The translations under genes and the position numbers were made by a program. DNA of 64,000 nt from Mycobacterium simulans (lineage in GTDB: Bacteria > Actinomycetota > Actinomycetes > Mycobacteriales > Mycobacteriaceae): contig NZ_OCVX01000003.1 in the NCBI RefSeq assembly GCF_900232995.1, forward strand, positions 9,186-73,185, in the 5' to 3' direction. Positions 29,287 through 39,734 of this stretch are shown in pieces. The notes beneath the pieces are model-generated. The model did no database searches. It saw only the letters and a program-made list of their open reading frames with translations, and was not told the origin of the DNA. Every line of letters starts with the position of its first letter. Position 1 is the first letter of the stretch.

Positions 29287-30912
29287 CTATTCATAGGCCC
29301 CCTCCAGGTACCACCGCCTTTGGCGGTAACACAGCAGTAGCGCGCGTTCACTCTCCAGCAAGACCTGGGCGCGCGCGGTGCGGCCACCCCCTTGACCGGC
29401 CCCGGGCCGGTCGTCCCACCATCGCTCGTCGACCGGCCACGGTCCGGCCCACCAGCGCAGCCGGTCGTCTCGACCGCGGAGGGTCAGTCGCGCCGGATCG
29501 GTGGAGAACATCCCCCGGCTGGTCACTCGTACCGGATTTCCTTGAGCATCAAGCAATTCCACTGGATCATCGAGCAGCACCGCAGGCGACGGCTCGGGCA
29601 GTTGGCCGGGCCAGGGCTGACCCGGGTCGGCCTGCGGCACTGGCTCAGTGGCTACTAGGCCCAGCGGAATCAACGTAATCCGTTCGGCCGGCCCGCGACC
29701 GCCGGACAGCACCGGCACCTGCACCGCTTCCGGGCCGAGTAAGCCCTGGACCCGCACCAGCGCCCGGCGGGCCCGAAGCCTGTCCTCCTCCCCCAGACCA
29801 CCCCATAACGGCAACTGCAGCGCCCCGGCGGACACCACCTCTATCGCCTGCAGCCGTAACAGGGTCACCGCTGCCGTGGGCCGGTCCTGGGTGGTCCGAT
29901 TGCTCAACCACCCGTCCAGTTGCCAGCGCACCCGGTCGGCGGTGGCGTCCTCGGTCAACGGCTCGGCGCACCGCCACACCCTGCTCAGCTCTTCGTCATT
30001 GGCGGTGACGGCGTGAATGGCCAACCGGGTACATCCCACTCCGGCGGCCATCAGCGCCTGATGCAGCGTGGCGGCCAGCGAGCGTCCGGCGAATGCCGCG
30101 GCGTCGACCCGGTCGATCGGCGGATCACAGTGCAGCACGGCGTCGAGTTCCGGCGGCGGCTCACGCCCGGCGGGTGCTCGTTCCGGCTCGCCGTGGGCGA
30201 ACCGGTGTGCGGCCACCGCGTCGGCGCCAAACCTGGAAGCCACGTCGGTGCGAGACAGCGCGGCAAACTGCCCGATGGTGCGAATCCCCATCCGCCACAA
30301 CAGATCCGTCAGCTCATCGCGCCCCGGACCACACAGGCTCGGTTCGGTGGCAAGCTGCCGGATAGACAACAATGACAGAAACCGCGCGTCTTGCCCCGGC
30401 TCGATGACGCGGCCGGCGCGCGCGGCGAAAACCGCGGTGGACAACTGGTCGGCGATCCCGACCTGACACTCGGCGCCGGCCGCGGCCACCGCGTCGATCA
30501 GCCGCTCGGCCGCCTGCTCCTCGGACCCGAAAAAGCGGGCAGCCCCACCCACCGGCAATACCAAGAGCCCGGGCCGCAACACCTCCGCGCGGGGGACCAA
30601 ATCGTCCACCGCCGCGATCACCCCTTCAAAGAACCGGGCGTCGCGGTCAGCGTCGGCGGTCGCGACGTGCAATTGTGGACAACGCGCCGCGGCCTCCCGG
30701 CGGCGAAGCCCACGCCGCACTCCGACCGCCCGCGCGGACGCCGAGCAGGCGATCACACGGTTTGCCAACGTGACCGCGACCGGAGCCGTCGCGGGCTGGC
30801 CCGCGGCCGCGGCCGCCGCGACCGCTGGCCAGTCCATACACCAGATCGCCAGCACTCGAGAAGTGACCACCCGATTCACCCCGTACGCGCTCGGCCAATC
30901 GTCCGTCCACAC
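29287..30912 (-). CDS. imuB: ImuB, non-catalytic Y-family polymerase-like mutasome protein
   Basis: A 541-residue protein of the Rv3394c family. The Y-family-like N-terminus ([20 protein letters not shown]) lacks the paired acidic metal ligands of real Y-family polymerases. A helix-hairpin-helix region follows ([30 protein letters not shown]) and then a little-finger-like and C-terminal interaction region. ImuB bridges the beta clamp, ImuA' and DnaE2. As listed from ATG 30912 it overlaps imuA' by 37 bases. A GTG at 30870 would give the H37Rv length of 527 residues and no overlap, so the start is open. Confidence 0.93.
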   Translation of the reverse strand: MWTDDWPSAYGVNRVVTSRVLAIWCMDWPAVAAAAAAGQPATAPVAVTLANRVIACSASARAVGVRRGLRRREAAARCPQLHVATADADRDARFFEGVIAAVDDLVPRAEVLRPGLLVLPVGGAARFFGSEEQAAERLIDAVAAAGAECQVGIADQLSTAVFAARAGRVIEPGQDARFLSLLSIRQLATEPSLCGPGRDELTDLLWRMGIRTIGQFAALSRTDVASRFGADAVAAHRFAHGEPERAPAGREPPPELDAVLHCDPPIDRVDAAAFAGRSLAATLHQALMAAGVGCTRLAIHAVTANDEELSRVWRCAEPLTEDATADRVRWQLDGWLSNRTTQDRPTAAVTLLRLQAIEVVSAGALQLPLWGGLGEEDRLRARRALVRVQGLLGPEAVQVPVLSGGRGPAERITLIPLGLVATEPVPQADPGQPWPGQLPEPSPAVLLDDPVELLDAQGNPVRVTSRGMFSTDPARLTLRGRDDRLRWWAGPWPVDERWWDDRPGAGQGGGRTARAQVLLESERALLLCYRQRRWYLEGAYE

Positions 30913-31478
30913 CCGCTGATCTGTAGCCGCACCCCACTGATCCGGCCGAACCCGGGGGCGGGCACCCCCCGGGAAGAAGGGGTGATCTCATAGCCGCAGA
31001 CCCGGGCCTGAAGCCGCGTCGGCGCCCCTTCCCAATCGCCGTCGGTCACCAGCAGGGTGCAACCCTTATGGCGGGCACGGGCCACCACTGCCCGTGCCCG
31101 CGTCCGCGTCACCCGACGCCCACCCAGACCGAGCACCACCAGATCCATGCCGTCGATGAGCACGGCGGCCACCTCAACCGGATCGGTTCCGGGATCCGGT
31201 ATCACCGCGAGCCGGCTCAGATCCGCACCCATTTCCACAGCGGCCAGCAGCCCGATATCCGGTTGGCCGACGATAGCGGCATTACCCCCGGCCGCCGTCA
31301 CCTCGGCCACCATGCGTAACAACAGCGACCGAGCTCCCGAAAGCACCGCCACCGTTCCGCGCGGCAACCGTGCCGGCCCCGCGGGCAACATGTCGTCCCA
31401 ACGACCGGAACCCCCGGATAGCTCAGACATCCGTCGACGTAGCGATTCGAGCTGGTCAGAGGCAACAGCGGCAGTCAT
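30876..31478 (-). CDS. imuA': ImuA' mutasome protein (Rv3395c-like)
   Basis: A 200-residue RecA-like protein of the SOS mutasome. It begins [72 protein letters not shown] RecA-like beta strand ([37 protein letters not shown]) follows. There is no clear Walker A motif. It forms an operon with imuB. A LexA box lies 26 bases upstream of the ATG, and the ribosome site is gggagg. Confidence 0.9.
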   Translation of the reverse strand: MTAAVASDQLESLRRRMSELSGGSGRWDDMLPAGPARLPRGTVAVLSGARSLLLRMVAEVTAAGGNAAIVGQPDIGLLAAVEMGADLSRLAVIPDPGTDPVEVAAVLIDGMDLVVLGLGGRRVTRTRARAVVARARHKGCTLLVTDGDWEGAPTRLQARVCGYEITPSSRGVPAPGFGRISGVRLQISGCGRTIGRARTG

Positions 31479-31503
31479 GACCAGCCTCCCTTTTCGACAT
31501 CAT

Positions 31504-31519
31504 TCGAATATATGTTCGA
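31504..31519. promoter_or_regulatory. LexA (SOS) box between imuA' and the Rv3395A homologue
   Basis: tcgaatatatgttcga matches TCGAAC-N4-GTTCGA at 11 of 12 fixed positions. It sits in the divergent space between imuA' (start 31478) and the Rv3395A-like gene (start 31568), so it could control both. Confidence 0.88.
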
Positions 31520-31567
31520 GTAAACACCGGGCCTTGGAACCCGTCAAGACGCGTGAGACGCTGCCTC

Positions 31568-32191
31568 GTGCGGTCGCGTAGAACCACCCTGATACTGGTG
31601 TGGCTCTTGGTGTGGTGCGGCCAGCGGCGGTCCCATCGGCCAGCGGCGACGGTCCGGCCTGCCAGCCGGCGGAGCTATTCGCCACCGCCGACGACGAGTC
31701 GCCGCTGTTCGAGCTACAAGCCGCCGTGACGATCGCCCTCAACGGCGCCGTGGTGATGGGATCGACCCAGGTCGACGGGATGTTCTGGTCGAATGAGCTG
31801 CAGCAGATCACCTATGAGCGCTCGCGCGAATTTCATCTGTGCGTTGCCGACGAGCCCAACGTTGCACAATGTCGCCGAGGCGTTACGCCGCCAGTTCAAC
31901 CAAGAAGCCGTGCTGACCTTCGACTACCTGCCCGAGGCGAACGCAGTCATGATCACCGTGCCCGACATGGACATCGCGGACATTGCGCACTTCCGCGAGG
32001 TCTTCGTGGCCGATTCGACCGCACACCAACGGCTGCTGGGCGGATCGATCACCACACCCGAACACACCTTGATCCTGATTGCCGCCATTGGTGATATAGA
32101 CATCGCCCATCGGCTGGTCGAGGAGGCCGGCGGCTCCTGGAGCACGGCCACCCTTGACTACGGCAGGCGCGAATTCGTCAACTCGGCCTGA
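31568..32191 (+). pseudogene. Rv3395A-like exported protein with two compensating frameshifts
   Basis: A GTG at 31568 opens a signal-anchor sequence (VRSRRTTLILVWLLVWCG). The continuing protein is in another frame from about 31620 (PACQPAELFATADDESPLFELQAAVTIALNGAVVMG) and returns to the first frame near 31855 (TLHNVAEALRRQFNQEAVLTFDYLP), ending YGRREFVNSA at 32191. The pieces together make a protein of about 206 residues, like the Rv3395A product. Two indels of opposite sign suggest either recent decay or sequence errors. It is divergent from imuA' across a shared SOS box. Confidence 0.75.
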
Positions 32192-32210
32192 GTCGCACTG
32201 GTCGCAATTG

Positions 32211-33104
32211 TCACAGCAGTCTCTGGACCGGTAGACACGCTCGGCCCACACCTGTTACAGAAAACGCCAGCGCTGCGGCCGCCAACCGGGCCTTCTTGAG
32301 TCCCGATAGGGAGATCCGCCGGTCGTAGACGATCGCCGGCGACGCTCTGATAAGGGCCAGCTGATGCCGATAGATGGTGGACATGGTCGCGCAGCAGGCG
32401 GCGCTGCGGCGGTCAAGGTGTGGAATCAGCCGCAGTCCCAGCGAATACCAGTCCGCGGCACGGTCGGCACTGAACCGTAGCAGTGCCGCCAGTCGACCGT
32501 CGGGGTCGTCCAGCGCCCCCGCGTCATCCAGGCGAAGGCGCACACCGAACCGCTCCAGTTCGCCGCTCGGCAGATAGATCCGCCCATTTAGAAAGTCCTC
32601 ACGGACGTCGCGCAGAATATTGGTCTGCTGCAACGCGATTCCCAACTGGTCGGCGTATTGCGACGTCGTCGGGCTGACGGGTCCGAAGATGGAAAGACAC
32701 AACCTTCCGGTCGCCCCGGCGCCTGTGCGGCAGTAGGCGACCAGCTCGTCGAAGTCGCGGTATTCGGCGCCGTCGACATCCATGTGGGCGCCGTCGATCA
32801 GCTCGCCGAACGTCGCAATCGGGATAGGAAAGCGGCGAGCGGCGTCGGCCAGCGCGACCAGCACGGGATCCGATGAATTATCCATACTCTCAAGCGATTT
32901 CCTGATCGATGTCAGCTCGGCGACCTTGGTCGCGGGCGCCAGTTCGCCGTCGGCGACATCGTCGATCCGCCGGCCGAGCGCATAGACCGCGCACATCGCC
33001 GTCCGCTTTTCCCGCGGCAGGAGTCGGATGCCGTAATAGAAGTTCCTGGCTTCCGCGCGGGTGATGCCCTCGGCGATCCGGTATGCCTGTTCGACCGTTG
33101 TCAT
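32211..33104 (-). CDS. phyA: Phytoene/squalene synthase family protein (PhyA)
   Basis: A 297-residue head-to-head prenyl synthase. The first aspartate-rich motif is [13 protein letters not shown] (about 43-55). The second lies near [20 protein letters not shown]. The family condenses two prenyl diphosphates, typically GGPP to phytoene. It matches Rv3397c in length (302). In M. tuberculosis it neighbours the prenyl synthase gene idsA1, which is missing here, so its substrate must come from a distant gene. Confidence 0.92.
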   Translation of the reverse strand: MTTVEQAYRIAEGITRAEARNFYYGIRLLPREKRTAMCAVYALGRRIDDVADGELAPATKVAELTSIRKSLESMDNSSDPVLVALADAARRFPIPIATFGELIDGAHMDVDGAEYRDFDELVAYCRTGAGATGRLCLSIFGPVSPTTSQYADQLGIALQQTNILRDVREDFLNGRIYLPSGELERFGVRLRLDDAGALDDPDGRLAALLRFSADRAADWYSLGLRLIPHLDRRSAACCATMSTIYRHQLALIRASPAIVYDRRISLSGLKKARLAAAALAFSVTGVGRACLPVQRLL

Positions 33105-33305
33105 CGGCTCGCCGATTCGTCGTCAATCCGGACCACGCGCGGGAATCTAGCGATGCCGCAGGGGCGGCCCAAGGGCAAATCGACCAACAAGCGCGCACGG
33201 TCTATGCACATTGCCCTGGCCACGCCGCGACCGGTCGATAAGCCTGGCTACCTAGCCAAAGTGCCTTCACGGTGAAGCAGGACTGCCCTGACAGGGAAAG
33301 AACAG

Positions 33306-34226
33306 ATGACACGCATCGACAACGACACCTGGGATCTGGCTTCGAGCGTTGGTGCGACCGCCACCATGATCGCCGTGGCCCGGGCGATGGCCACCAACGC
33401 CAAGAGTCCGTTGATCAACGATCCGTTCGCCGAGCCCCTGGTGCGCGCAGTCGGAATCGATCTGCTCGTTCAGCTGGCCAGTGGTGAGTTGCGGCTGGAG
33501 GATCTGGGCGAACACGCAACCGGTGGTAAGTGGATGATCGACAATATCGTGGTCCGGACCAAGTTCTACGACGACTTTTTCCGTGACGCTATGACGGCCG
33601 GTATTCGGCAAGCGGTGATTCTGGCGTCCGGCCTTGACACCCGCGCCTACCGATTGCCCTGGCCCGCGGGCACACTGGTCTACGAGATCGATCAGCCCGG
33701 GGTCATCGAGTTCAAGACACACGCCCTGGCCGACCTGGACGCGGAACCTACCGCAGAACGGCGCGCCGTGGCCATCGACCTGCGCCACGACTGGCCGACC
33801 GCCTTGAAGGATGCCGGCTTCGACCCGACCAGGCCGACGGCCTGGAGCGCCGAGGGGTTGCTCAGTTATCTGTCACCGCAAGCGCAGGACCGCTTGCTCG
33901 ACACGATCACCGCGCTGAGCGCCCCCGGCGGCCGCCTGGCCACTCAAAGCGCGCTCGTGCTCGACCCGGTTGACGAGCAAAGGAAGCAGAAGCGTATGCA
34001 AAGCGCCGCCGAAACGTGGCGTTCGCGCGGCTTCGATCTCGACCTGACCGAGCTGATCTACTTCGATGAACGCAACGACGCCCACAGCTACCTCGTCAGC
34101 CACGGCTGGCAGGTCACGGGCAGCACCACACAGGAACTCTTTGCGGCCCACGGGCTGCCGCCCTTCGACGACGACGACACGAGCCGGTTCGCCGGCCGCC
34201 ATTACATCAGCGCCACGTTGCAATAG
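33306..34226 (+). CDS. Class I SAM-dependent methyltransferase, TIGR00027 family (Rv3399-like)
   Basis: A 306-residue protein of the mycobacterial UPF0677/TIGR00027 family, distantly related to leucine carboxyl methyltransferases. The N-terminus [24 protein letters not shown] is the family hallmark. [37 protein letters not shown] (about 100-138) is the SAM-binding strand-loop. [11 protein letters not shown] is the usual C-terminus. These paralogues are numerous in mycobacteria and their substrates are mostly unknown. It lies between phyA and guaA here. Confidence 0.9.
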   Translation: MTRIDNDTWDLASSVGATATMIAVARAMATNAKSPLINDPFAEPLVRAVGIDLLVQLASGELRLEDLGEHATGGKWMIDNIVVRTKFYDDFFRDAMTAGIRQAVILASGLDTRAYRLPWPAGTLVYEIDQPGVIEFKTHALADLDAEPTAERRAVAIDLRHDWPTALKDAGFDPTRPTAWSAEGLLSYLSPQAQDRLLDTITALSAPGGRLATQSALVLDPVDEQRKQKRMQSAAETWRSRGFDLDLTELIYFDERNDAHSYLVSHGWQVTGSTTQELFAAHGLPPFDDDDTSRFAGRHYISATLQ

Positions 34227-34280
34227 GACCCCCTCCCGTCCCACAGCTAGCAATGTGGCAGCTGACGAAGCGTCGCCGAG

Positions 34281-35891
34281 CTACTCCCACTCGATGGTGC
34301 CGGGAGGCTTGCTGGTGATGTCCAGCACCACACGGTTGACCTCGGCGACCTCGTTGGTGATGCGAGTCGAGATGCGTTCTAGCACTTCGTAAGGCACCCG
34401 AGTCCAGTCGGCCGTCATGGCGTCTTCACTGGACACCGGACGCAGCACGATCGGGTGCCCGTAGGTGCGGTTGTCGCCCTGCACCCCGACCGAGCGGACG
34501 TCGGCCAGCAGCACAATCGGACACTGCCAGATCTGGTTGTCCAGGCCGGCCGCGGTAAGCTCCTCGCGCGCGATCGAGTCGGCGCGCCGTAACGTGTCCA
34601 GCCGCTTAACCGTGACTTCGCCGACGATCCGGATACCTAGACCCGGTCCCGGAAACGGCTGGCGCGCAACGATTTCCTCCGGCAGGCCCAACTCCCGTCC
34701 CACCGCGCGCACCTCGTCTTTGAACAGCAGCCGCAGCGGCTCGACGAGTTTGAACTTCAGGTCGCCCGGCAGACCGCCAACATTGTGATGGCTCTTGATG
34801 TTCGCGGTGCCGCTGCCGCCACCGGATTCCACCACGTCCGGATACAGCGTGCCCTGCACCAGAAACTCAATGTCTTTTCCGGGGCTAGGCCGGCTAGGCC
34901 CGCCTATAACATCGCGCACCGCTCCTTCGAAGGCCCGGATGAACTGGCGGCCGATGATCTTGCGCTTGCCCTCTGGGTTGCTCACACCCGACAGCGCCTC
35001 GAGGAAGGTCTGCGCCGCGTCGACGGTAACCAGGTTGGCCCCGGTTGCGGCCACGAAATCGCGCTGCACCTGTTCACGCTCGCCCGCTCGCAACAGCCCG
35101 TGGTCGACGAAGACACACGTCAGCCGGTCGCCGATGGCGCGCTGCACCAGCGCCGCGGCCACCGCCGAATCCACCCCGCCGGACAGCCCGCAGATCGCGT
35201 GGCCGTCGCCGATCTGTCGCCGCACCCGCTCGATCAGCGCATTGGCGATGTGGGCGGGCGTCCAATCCGCAGCGAGCCCGGCGAAGTCGTGCAGAAACCG
35301 GCTGAGCACCTGTTGCCCGTGCGGGGTGTGCAGCACCTCAGGGTGATACTGCACCCCCGCCAGGCGCCGGGCCCGAGACTCGAACGCGGCCACCGGGGTT
35401 CCCGGGCTGCTGGCCACCACGTCGAAGCCCTCCGGCGCGACCGTGACCGCGTCACCGTGACTCATCCACACCGGCTGGACCCCGGGTAGATTCGAATGCA
35501 GTTCGCCGCCAAGGACTTTCAGTTCTGTCCGGCCGTACTCACTGGTGCCGGTGTGGGCGACGGTCCCACCGAGCGCGCGGGCCATAGCCTGAAACCCGTA
35601 GCAGATGCCGAACACCGGGACGCCCAAGTCGAACAGCGCCGGATCGAGCTGCGGAGCACCCTCGGCGTACACACTGGCCGGTCCGCCGGAAAGCACCAGC
35701 GCCAGCGGGTCACGGGCCCTGATCTCCTCGATCGAGGCAGAGTGCGGGATAACCTCCGAGAAAACCCGGGCTTCTCGGACCCGGCGGGCGATCAACTGCG
35801 CATACTGGGCACCGAAGTCGACCACCAACACGGGCCGCGGCGACGCTGAATCCACGGGCAGCAAGTCTAGTGGCTGGTGCGAACACCGCAC
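34281..35891 (-). CDS. guaA: GMP synthase (glutamine-hydrolysing) GuaA
   Basis: Makes GMP from XMP, ATP and glutamine. The class I glutamine amidotransferase domain (about 20-205) has the nucleophile in [15 protein letters not shown] and the His-Glu pair in GVQYHPEV. The ATP-pyrophosphatase domain starts with the PP-loop [16 protein letters not shown] (about 235-250), and the dimerisation domain ends [18 protein letters not shown]. Compared with the recalled H37Rv protein, a 7-residue insertion, GPSRPSPG, follows RDVIG near 330. The start is uncertain: ATG 35891 or a downstream GTG near 35855. Confidence 0.97.
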   Translation of the reverse strand: MRCSHQPLDLLPVDSASPRPVLVVDFGAQYAQLIARRVREARVFSEVIPHSASIEEIRARDPLALVLSGGPASVYAEGAPQLDPALFDLGVPVFGICYGFQAMARALGGTVAHTGTSEYGRTELKVLGGELHSNLPGVQPVWMSHGDAVTVAPEGFDVVASSPGTPVAAFESRARRLAGVQYHPEVLHTPHGQQVLSRFLHDFAGLAADWTPAHIANALIERVRRQIGDGHAICGLSGGVDSAVAAALVQRAIGDRLTCVFVDHGLLRAGEREQVQRDFVAATGANLVTVDAAQTFLEALSGVSNPEGKRKIIGRQFIRAFEGAVRDVIGGPSRPSPGKDIEFLVQGTLYPDVVESGGGSGTANIKSHHNVGGLPGDLKFKLVEPLRLLFKDEVRAVGRELGLPEEIVARQPFPGPGLGIRIVGEVTVKRLDTLRRADSIAREELTAAGLDNQIWQCPIVLLADVRSVGVQGDNRTYGHPIVLRPVSSEDAMTADWTRVPYEVLERISTRITNEVAEVNRVVLDITSKPPGTIEWE

Positions 35892-35954
35892 GCTTACGCA
35901 GACCGGTCCGGTACGATCGCCGTTTGTTGGGTTAAGGGCTGAAGGGGTTCTAGG

Positions 35955-36371
35955 GTGCGGGTTACAGGGAAAATTGTTCGTTTTGACGAGATGCGCGGAT
36001 ACGGCTTCATTACGCCAGATATTGGCGGGGACGATGTCTTTCTACACGTCAACGACCTCGAAATGGAAAAGCGCCTCGCGACCCGGGGCGCTCGGGTCTC
36101 CTTTGAAATCGAAGAAGGTGACCGGGGCAAGTTTGCGACGGAGGTCCGCATGTCAACCGACGTTGCGCCGGTACGCGCCCCGGTCTCCGATGTCGAGGAC
36201 CTGAACGCGGCGAACGACGATTACTTCGACGTACTTTCGTCCGAAGAATTCCGTCACGTCGTAACCGAAAAACTGTTACAAATAACTCCGCCACTGACTG
36301 CCCAGCAGATTCTGGCCGTGCGCAGTAGCTTTGAGCAGCTTGCCCGGCAACAAGGTCTGATCGATTCGTAA
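35955..36371 (+). CDS. Cold-shock-domain protein with a helical C-terminal extension
   Basis: A 138-residue protein. The cold-shock domain covers residues 1-68 with RNP1 GYGFI and RNP2 VFLHV, and so probably binds single-stranded nucleic acid. The C-terminal half ([46 protein letters not shown]) is predicted helical and is not part of the usual 67-residue Csp. The start is GTG at 35955. The stop is directly followed by the phosphoglucomutase gene (1 base apart), which itself overlaps the GH65 gene, so a three-gene operon is likely. I do not recall a csp gene at this place in H37Rv. Confidence 0.88.
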   Translation: MRVTGKIVRFDEMRGYGFITPDIGGDDVFLHVNDLEMEKRLATRGARVSFEIEEGDRGKFATEVRMSTDVAPVRAPVSDVEDLNAANDDYFDVLSSEEFRHVVTEKLLQITPPLTAQQILAVRSSFEQLARQQGLIDS

Positions 36372-36372
36372 T

Positions 36373-37125
36373 GTGAGGTTCCCCGTGCTGGGTCTGCCAG
36401 AGAATGTGCGCGCCTGCCTGTTCGACCTCGATGGTGTGCTCACCGATACCGCGAGCGTGCACACGAAGGCGTGGAAGGCCATGTTCGACGCGTACTTATC
36501 GCAACGCGCCGAACGCACCGGCGATGCGTTCGTTCCGTTCGATCCGGCCTCCGACTATCGGCAATACGTGGACGGCAAGAAACGCGAAGACGGGGTCCGG
36601 TCATTTCTGAGCAGTCGCAAAATCGAAGTGCCCGAAGGCAATCCCGACGACCCCGGCGACGCCGAGACAGTGCACGGCCTGGGCAACCGCAAGAATGAAA
36701 TGTTCCAGAAGGTCCTGCGGGAAGATGGCGTCGAAGTGTTCGACGGGTCGCGACGCTATCTAGAGGCGGCCTCGGACGCGGGTCTGGGTATCGCCGTGGT
36801 GTCCTCCAGCGCCAACACCCGCGACGTGCTGAAAATCACCGGTTTGGACCGGTTCGTCCAGCAGCGGGTTGACGGCGTCACGCTGCGCGAAGAACACATC
36901 GCCGGCAAGCCCGCCCCCGACTCGTTCCTGCGCGGAGCACAGTTGCTCGACGTCGCGCCCGACGCCGCGGCCGTTTTCGAGGACGCTCTGTCCGGCGTGG
37001 CCGCCGGCCGTGCCGGTAGCTTCGGTTTCGTAGTGGGCGTCGACAGAGTGGGCCAGGCCGAGGAATTGCGCCGCAGTGGCGCTGACCTAGTTGTTACCGA
37101 TCTCGGCGAACTGCTGCAGTCATGA
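36373..37125 (+). CDS. Beta-phosphoglucomutase family hydrolase (Rv3400-like)
   Basis: A 250-residue HAD-superfamily enzyme. The nucleophile motif [23 protein letters not shown] lies at residues 17-39. The specificity segment is [18 protein letters not shown]. Motif II is VVSSSANT, and the late [15 protein letters not shown] binds Mg2+. These enzymes isomerise beta-glucose-1-phosphate to glucose-6-phosphate, which fits the neighbouring GH65 phosphorylase that releases beta-glucose-1-phosphate. GTG at 36373 starts the frame. Confidence 0.92.
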   Translation: MRFPVLGLPENVRACLFDLDGVLTDTASVHTKAWKAMFDAYLSQRAERTGDAFVPFDPASDYRQYVDGKKREDGVRSFLSSRKIEVPEGNPDDPGDAETVHGLGNRKNEMFQKVLREDGVEVFDGSRRYLEAASDAGLGIAVVSSSANTRDVLKITGLDRFVQQRVDGVTLREEHIAGKPAPDSFLRGAQLLDVAPDAAAVFEDALSGVAAGRAGSFGFVVGVDRVGQAEELRRSGADLVVTDLGELLQS

Positions 37126-39515
37126 TCACCGAAGAAGCATTTCCGGTAGAGCCGTGGCAGGTCCGGGAGACCCGGCTGAACCTGAACCTGTTGGCCCAGT
37201 CCGAGTCGCTATTCGCGTTGTCCAACGGGCACATCGGGTTGCGCGGCAACCTCGACGAAGGCGAACCCTACGGCCTGCCGGGCACCTATTTGAACTCCTT
37301 TTACGAAATCCGGCCGCTGCCATACGCAGAGGCCGGATATGGCTATCCGGAGGCCGGCCAAACCGTCGTCGACGTCACCAACGGCAAGATCATTCGCCTG
37401 ATGGTCGACGACGAGCCGTTCGACGTCCGCTACGGCGAATTGATTGACCACGAGCGGATTCTCGACCTGCGCGCGGGAACGATGACCCGCCGCGCACACT
37501 GGTGCTCCCCCACCGGCAAGCAGGTCAAAGTGGTGTCCACCAGGATGGTGTCGCTGGTCCAGCGCAGCGTCGCGGCCATCGAGTACGTGGTGGAAGCCGT
37601 CGGCGAATTCGCCCGAGTAACCGTGCAGTCCGAATTGGTCACCAACGAAGACCAACCGGAGACCTCCGACGACCCACGGGTTTCGGCCATTCTGGAACAC
37701 CCGCTCGAGGCCGTCGAGCACGAAAGCAGCGGCAGCGGAGCGCTTCTCATGCACCGGACTCGGGCCAGCGCCTTGATGATGGCCGCCACGATGGATCATG
37801 AGGTAGAAGTCCCGGGGCGGGTCGAGATCGCCACCGACGCACGGGCGGACTTGGCCCGCACCACCGTGATCTGCGGGCTGCGCCCGGGACAGAAGCTGCG
37901 CATCGTCAAATACCTGGCATACGGGTGGTCCAGCCTGCGCTCGCGTCCCGCGCTGCGTGACCAGGCCGCTGCGGCGCTGCACAGCGCCCGCTACAGCGGA
38001 TGGCAGGGACTGGTCGACGGGCAGCGGGCCTACCTCGACGACTTCTGGGACTCCGCGGACGTGGAGGTCGAAGGTGACCCGGAATCCCAGCAGGCGGTGC
38101 GATTCGGGCTCTTCCACCTGTTGCAGGCCAGCGCGCGCGCCGAACGCCGTGCCATCCCCAGCAAGGGCCTCACCGGCACCGGCTATGACGGCCACGCCTT
38201 TTGGGACACCGAGGGTTTCGTGCTGCCGGTGCTGACCTACACATTGCCGCACGCGGTCGCCGATGCCCTGCGCTGGCGGGCATCAACCTTGAACCTGGCC
38301 CGGGAAAGAGCGGCCGAACTCGGCCTCAACGGCGCCGCATTCCCCTGGCGAACGATTCGCGGCCAGGAGTGCTCGGCCTACTGGCCGGCGGGCACCGCGG
38401 CCTGGCACATCAACGCCGACATCGCGATGGCGTTCGAGCGCTACCGCACCGTCACCGGTGACCACTCGCTGGAAGCCGAGTGTGGCCTTGAGGTACTCAT
38501 CGAGACCGCTCGGTTGTGGATGTCGCTGGGCCACCACGATCGGCACGGCGTCTGGCACCTCGACGGTGTCACCGGTCCCGACGAGTACACGGCGATCGTC
38601 CGCGACAACGTGTTCACCAACTTGATGGCCGCCCACAATCTGCTCACCGCCGCCGACGCCAGCACCCGTCACCCCGACAAGGCAGCTGAATTCGGTGTCA
38701 CCACAGAGGAAATGGCCGCCTGGCGTGACGCGGCCGCAGCCACCCACATCCCCTACGACGAGGAGCTGGGTGTGCATCAGCAATGCGAAGGATTCACCAC
38801 GTTCGCGGAGTGGGACTTCGAAACCAACACCACCTACCCGTTGCTGTTGCACGAGGCCTACGTGCGGCTGTACCCCACGCAGGTGATCAAGCAGGCCGAT
38901 CTGGTGCTGGCGATGCAGTGGCAGAGCCACGCCTTCACCCCCGAACAGAAGGCGCGCAACGTCGACTACTACGAGCGGCGCATGGTGCGCGACTCATCGC
39001 TGTCGGCCTGCACCCAAGCGGTGATGTGCGCCGACGTCGGCCACCTGGAGCTGGCCCATGACTACGCCTACGAGGCCGCGCTGATCGACCTGCGCGATCT
39101 GCACCAGAACACCCGCGACGGCTTGCACATGGCTTCGCTGGCCGGTGCCTGGACGGCGCTGGTTGCCGGCTTCGGTGGCCTGCGTGACGACGAGGGCATC
39201 CTGTCGATCGATCCGCAACTCCCCGACGGGATCTCATGCCTGCGGTTCCGGCTGCGCTGGCAAGGGTACCGGCTGACCGTCGACGTCAAACACGCCGACG
39301 TGACCTACACCCTGCGCGACGGGCCGGGCGGCAAGTTGCCCATCCGGCACGCCGGCAAAGATCTCACGCTGGATACCGATTCGCCGACAACGCTTACCGT
39401 ACGGCCCCGGGACCCGCTGCTGCCGGCCCCGCCACAGCCGCCCGGCCGGGAGCCGTTTCACCGGCGGGCCATGGCCAAGTCCGCCGTCACGGCATCGCCT
39501 GCGCACCAGAGGTAA
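37122..39515 (+). CDS. GH65 disaccharide phosphorylase/hydrolase (Rv3401-like)
   Basis: A 797-residue glycoside hydrolase family 65 protein. The N-terminal beta-sandwich starts [36 protein letters not shown]. The (alpha/alpha)6 barrel includes [17 protein letters not shown] and the catalytic acid Glu488 in GPDEYT. The phosphate-binding loop region lies around [13 protein letters not shown]. Family members phosphorolyse trehalose, maltose or kojibiose to beta-glucose-1-phosphate. It overlaps the phosphoglucomutase gene by 4 bases (ATGA), so the pair would channel glucose-1-phosphate into glycolysis. The exact disaccharide is unknown. Confidence 0.93.
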   Translation: MITEEAFPVEPWQVRETRLNLNLLAQSESLFALSNGHIGLRGNLDEGEPYGLPGTYLNSFYEIRPLPYAEAGYGYPEAGQTVVDVTNGKIIRLMVDDEPFDVRYGELIDHERILDLRAGTMTRRAHWCSPTGKQVKVVSTRMVSLVQRSVAAIEYVVEAVGEFARVTVQSELVTNEDQPETSDDPRVSAILEHPLEAVEHESSGSGALLMHRTRASALMMAATMDHEVEVPGRVEIATDARADLARTTVICGLRPGQKLRIVKYLAYGWSSLRSRPALRDQAAAALHSARYSGWQGLVDGQRAYLDDFWDSADVEVEGDPESQQAVRFGLFHLLQASARAERRAIPSKGLTGTGYDGHAFWDTEGFVLPVLTYTLPHAVADALRWRASTLNLARERAAELGLNGAAFPWRTIRGQECSAYWPAGTAAWHINADIAMAFERYRTVTGDHSLEAECGLEVLIETARLWMSLGHHDRHGVWHLDGVTGPDEYTAIVRDNVFTNLMAAHNLLTAADASTRHPDKAAEFGVTTEEMAAWRDAAAATHIPYDEELGVHQQCEGFTTFAEWDFETNTTYPLLLHEAYVRLYPTQVIKQADLVLAMQWQSHAFTPEQKARNVDYYERRMVRDSSLSACTQAVMCADVGHLELAHDYAYEAALIDLRDLHQNTRDGLHMASLAGAWTALVAGFGGLRDDEGILSIDPQLPDGISCLRFRLRWQGYRLTVDVKHADVTYTLRDGPGGKLPIRHAGKDLTLDTDSPTTLTVRPRDPLLPAPPQPPGREPFHRRAMAKSAVTASPAHQR

Positions 39516-39591
39516 CTTCCCACCGACCGCCTGCCACTGCCGCACAATCAACGCTTGACACGCGCCACCGCGCCCGGCGTGACATTTGCCA

Positions 39592-39610
39592 AGAGGTAAG
39601 GCTAACCTTA
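39592..39610 (+). promoter_or_regulatory. IdeR iron box upstream of the aminotransferase gene
   Basis: agaggtaaggctaacctta matches the mycobacterial iron box TTAGGTTAGGCTAACCTAA at 15 of 19 positions. It lies 124 bases before the proposed start at 39735. In M. tuberculosis the orthologue Rv3402c is known to be iron-repressed through IdeR. Confidence 0.82.
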
Positions 39611-39734
39611 TGCGCACCCCTCATGCTGTTCTCGCGGTAGCTAGGTCGGGGCGCCGGTTCAAATGGTGGTGCGACGACCTGCTTTGCGACAACCGCCCCG
39701 ACACCCGAGTAGACAGACGTTGACCCCTGCATAT

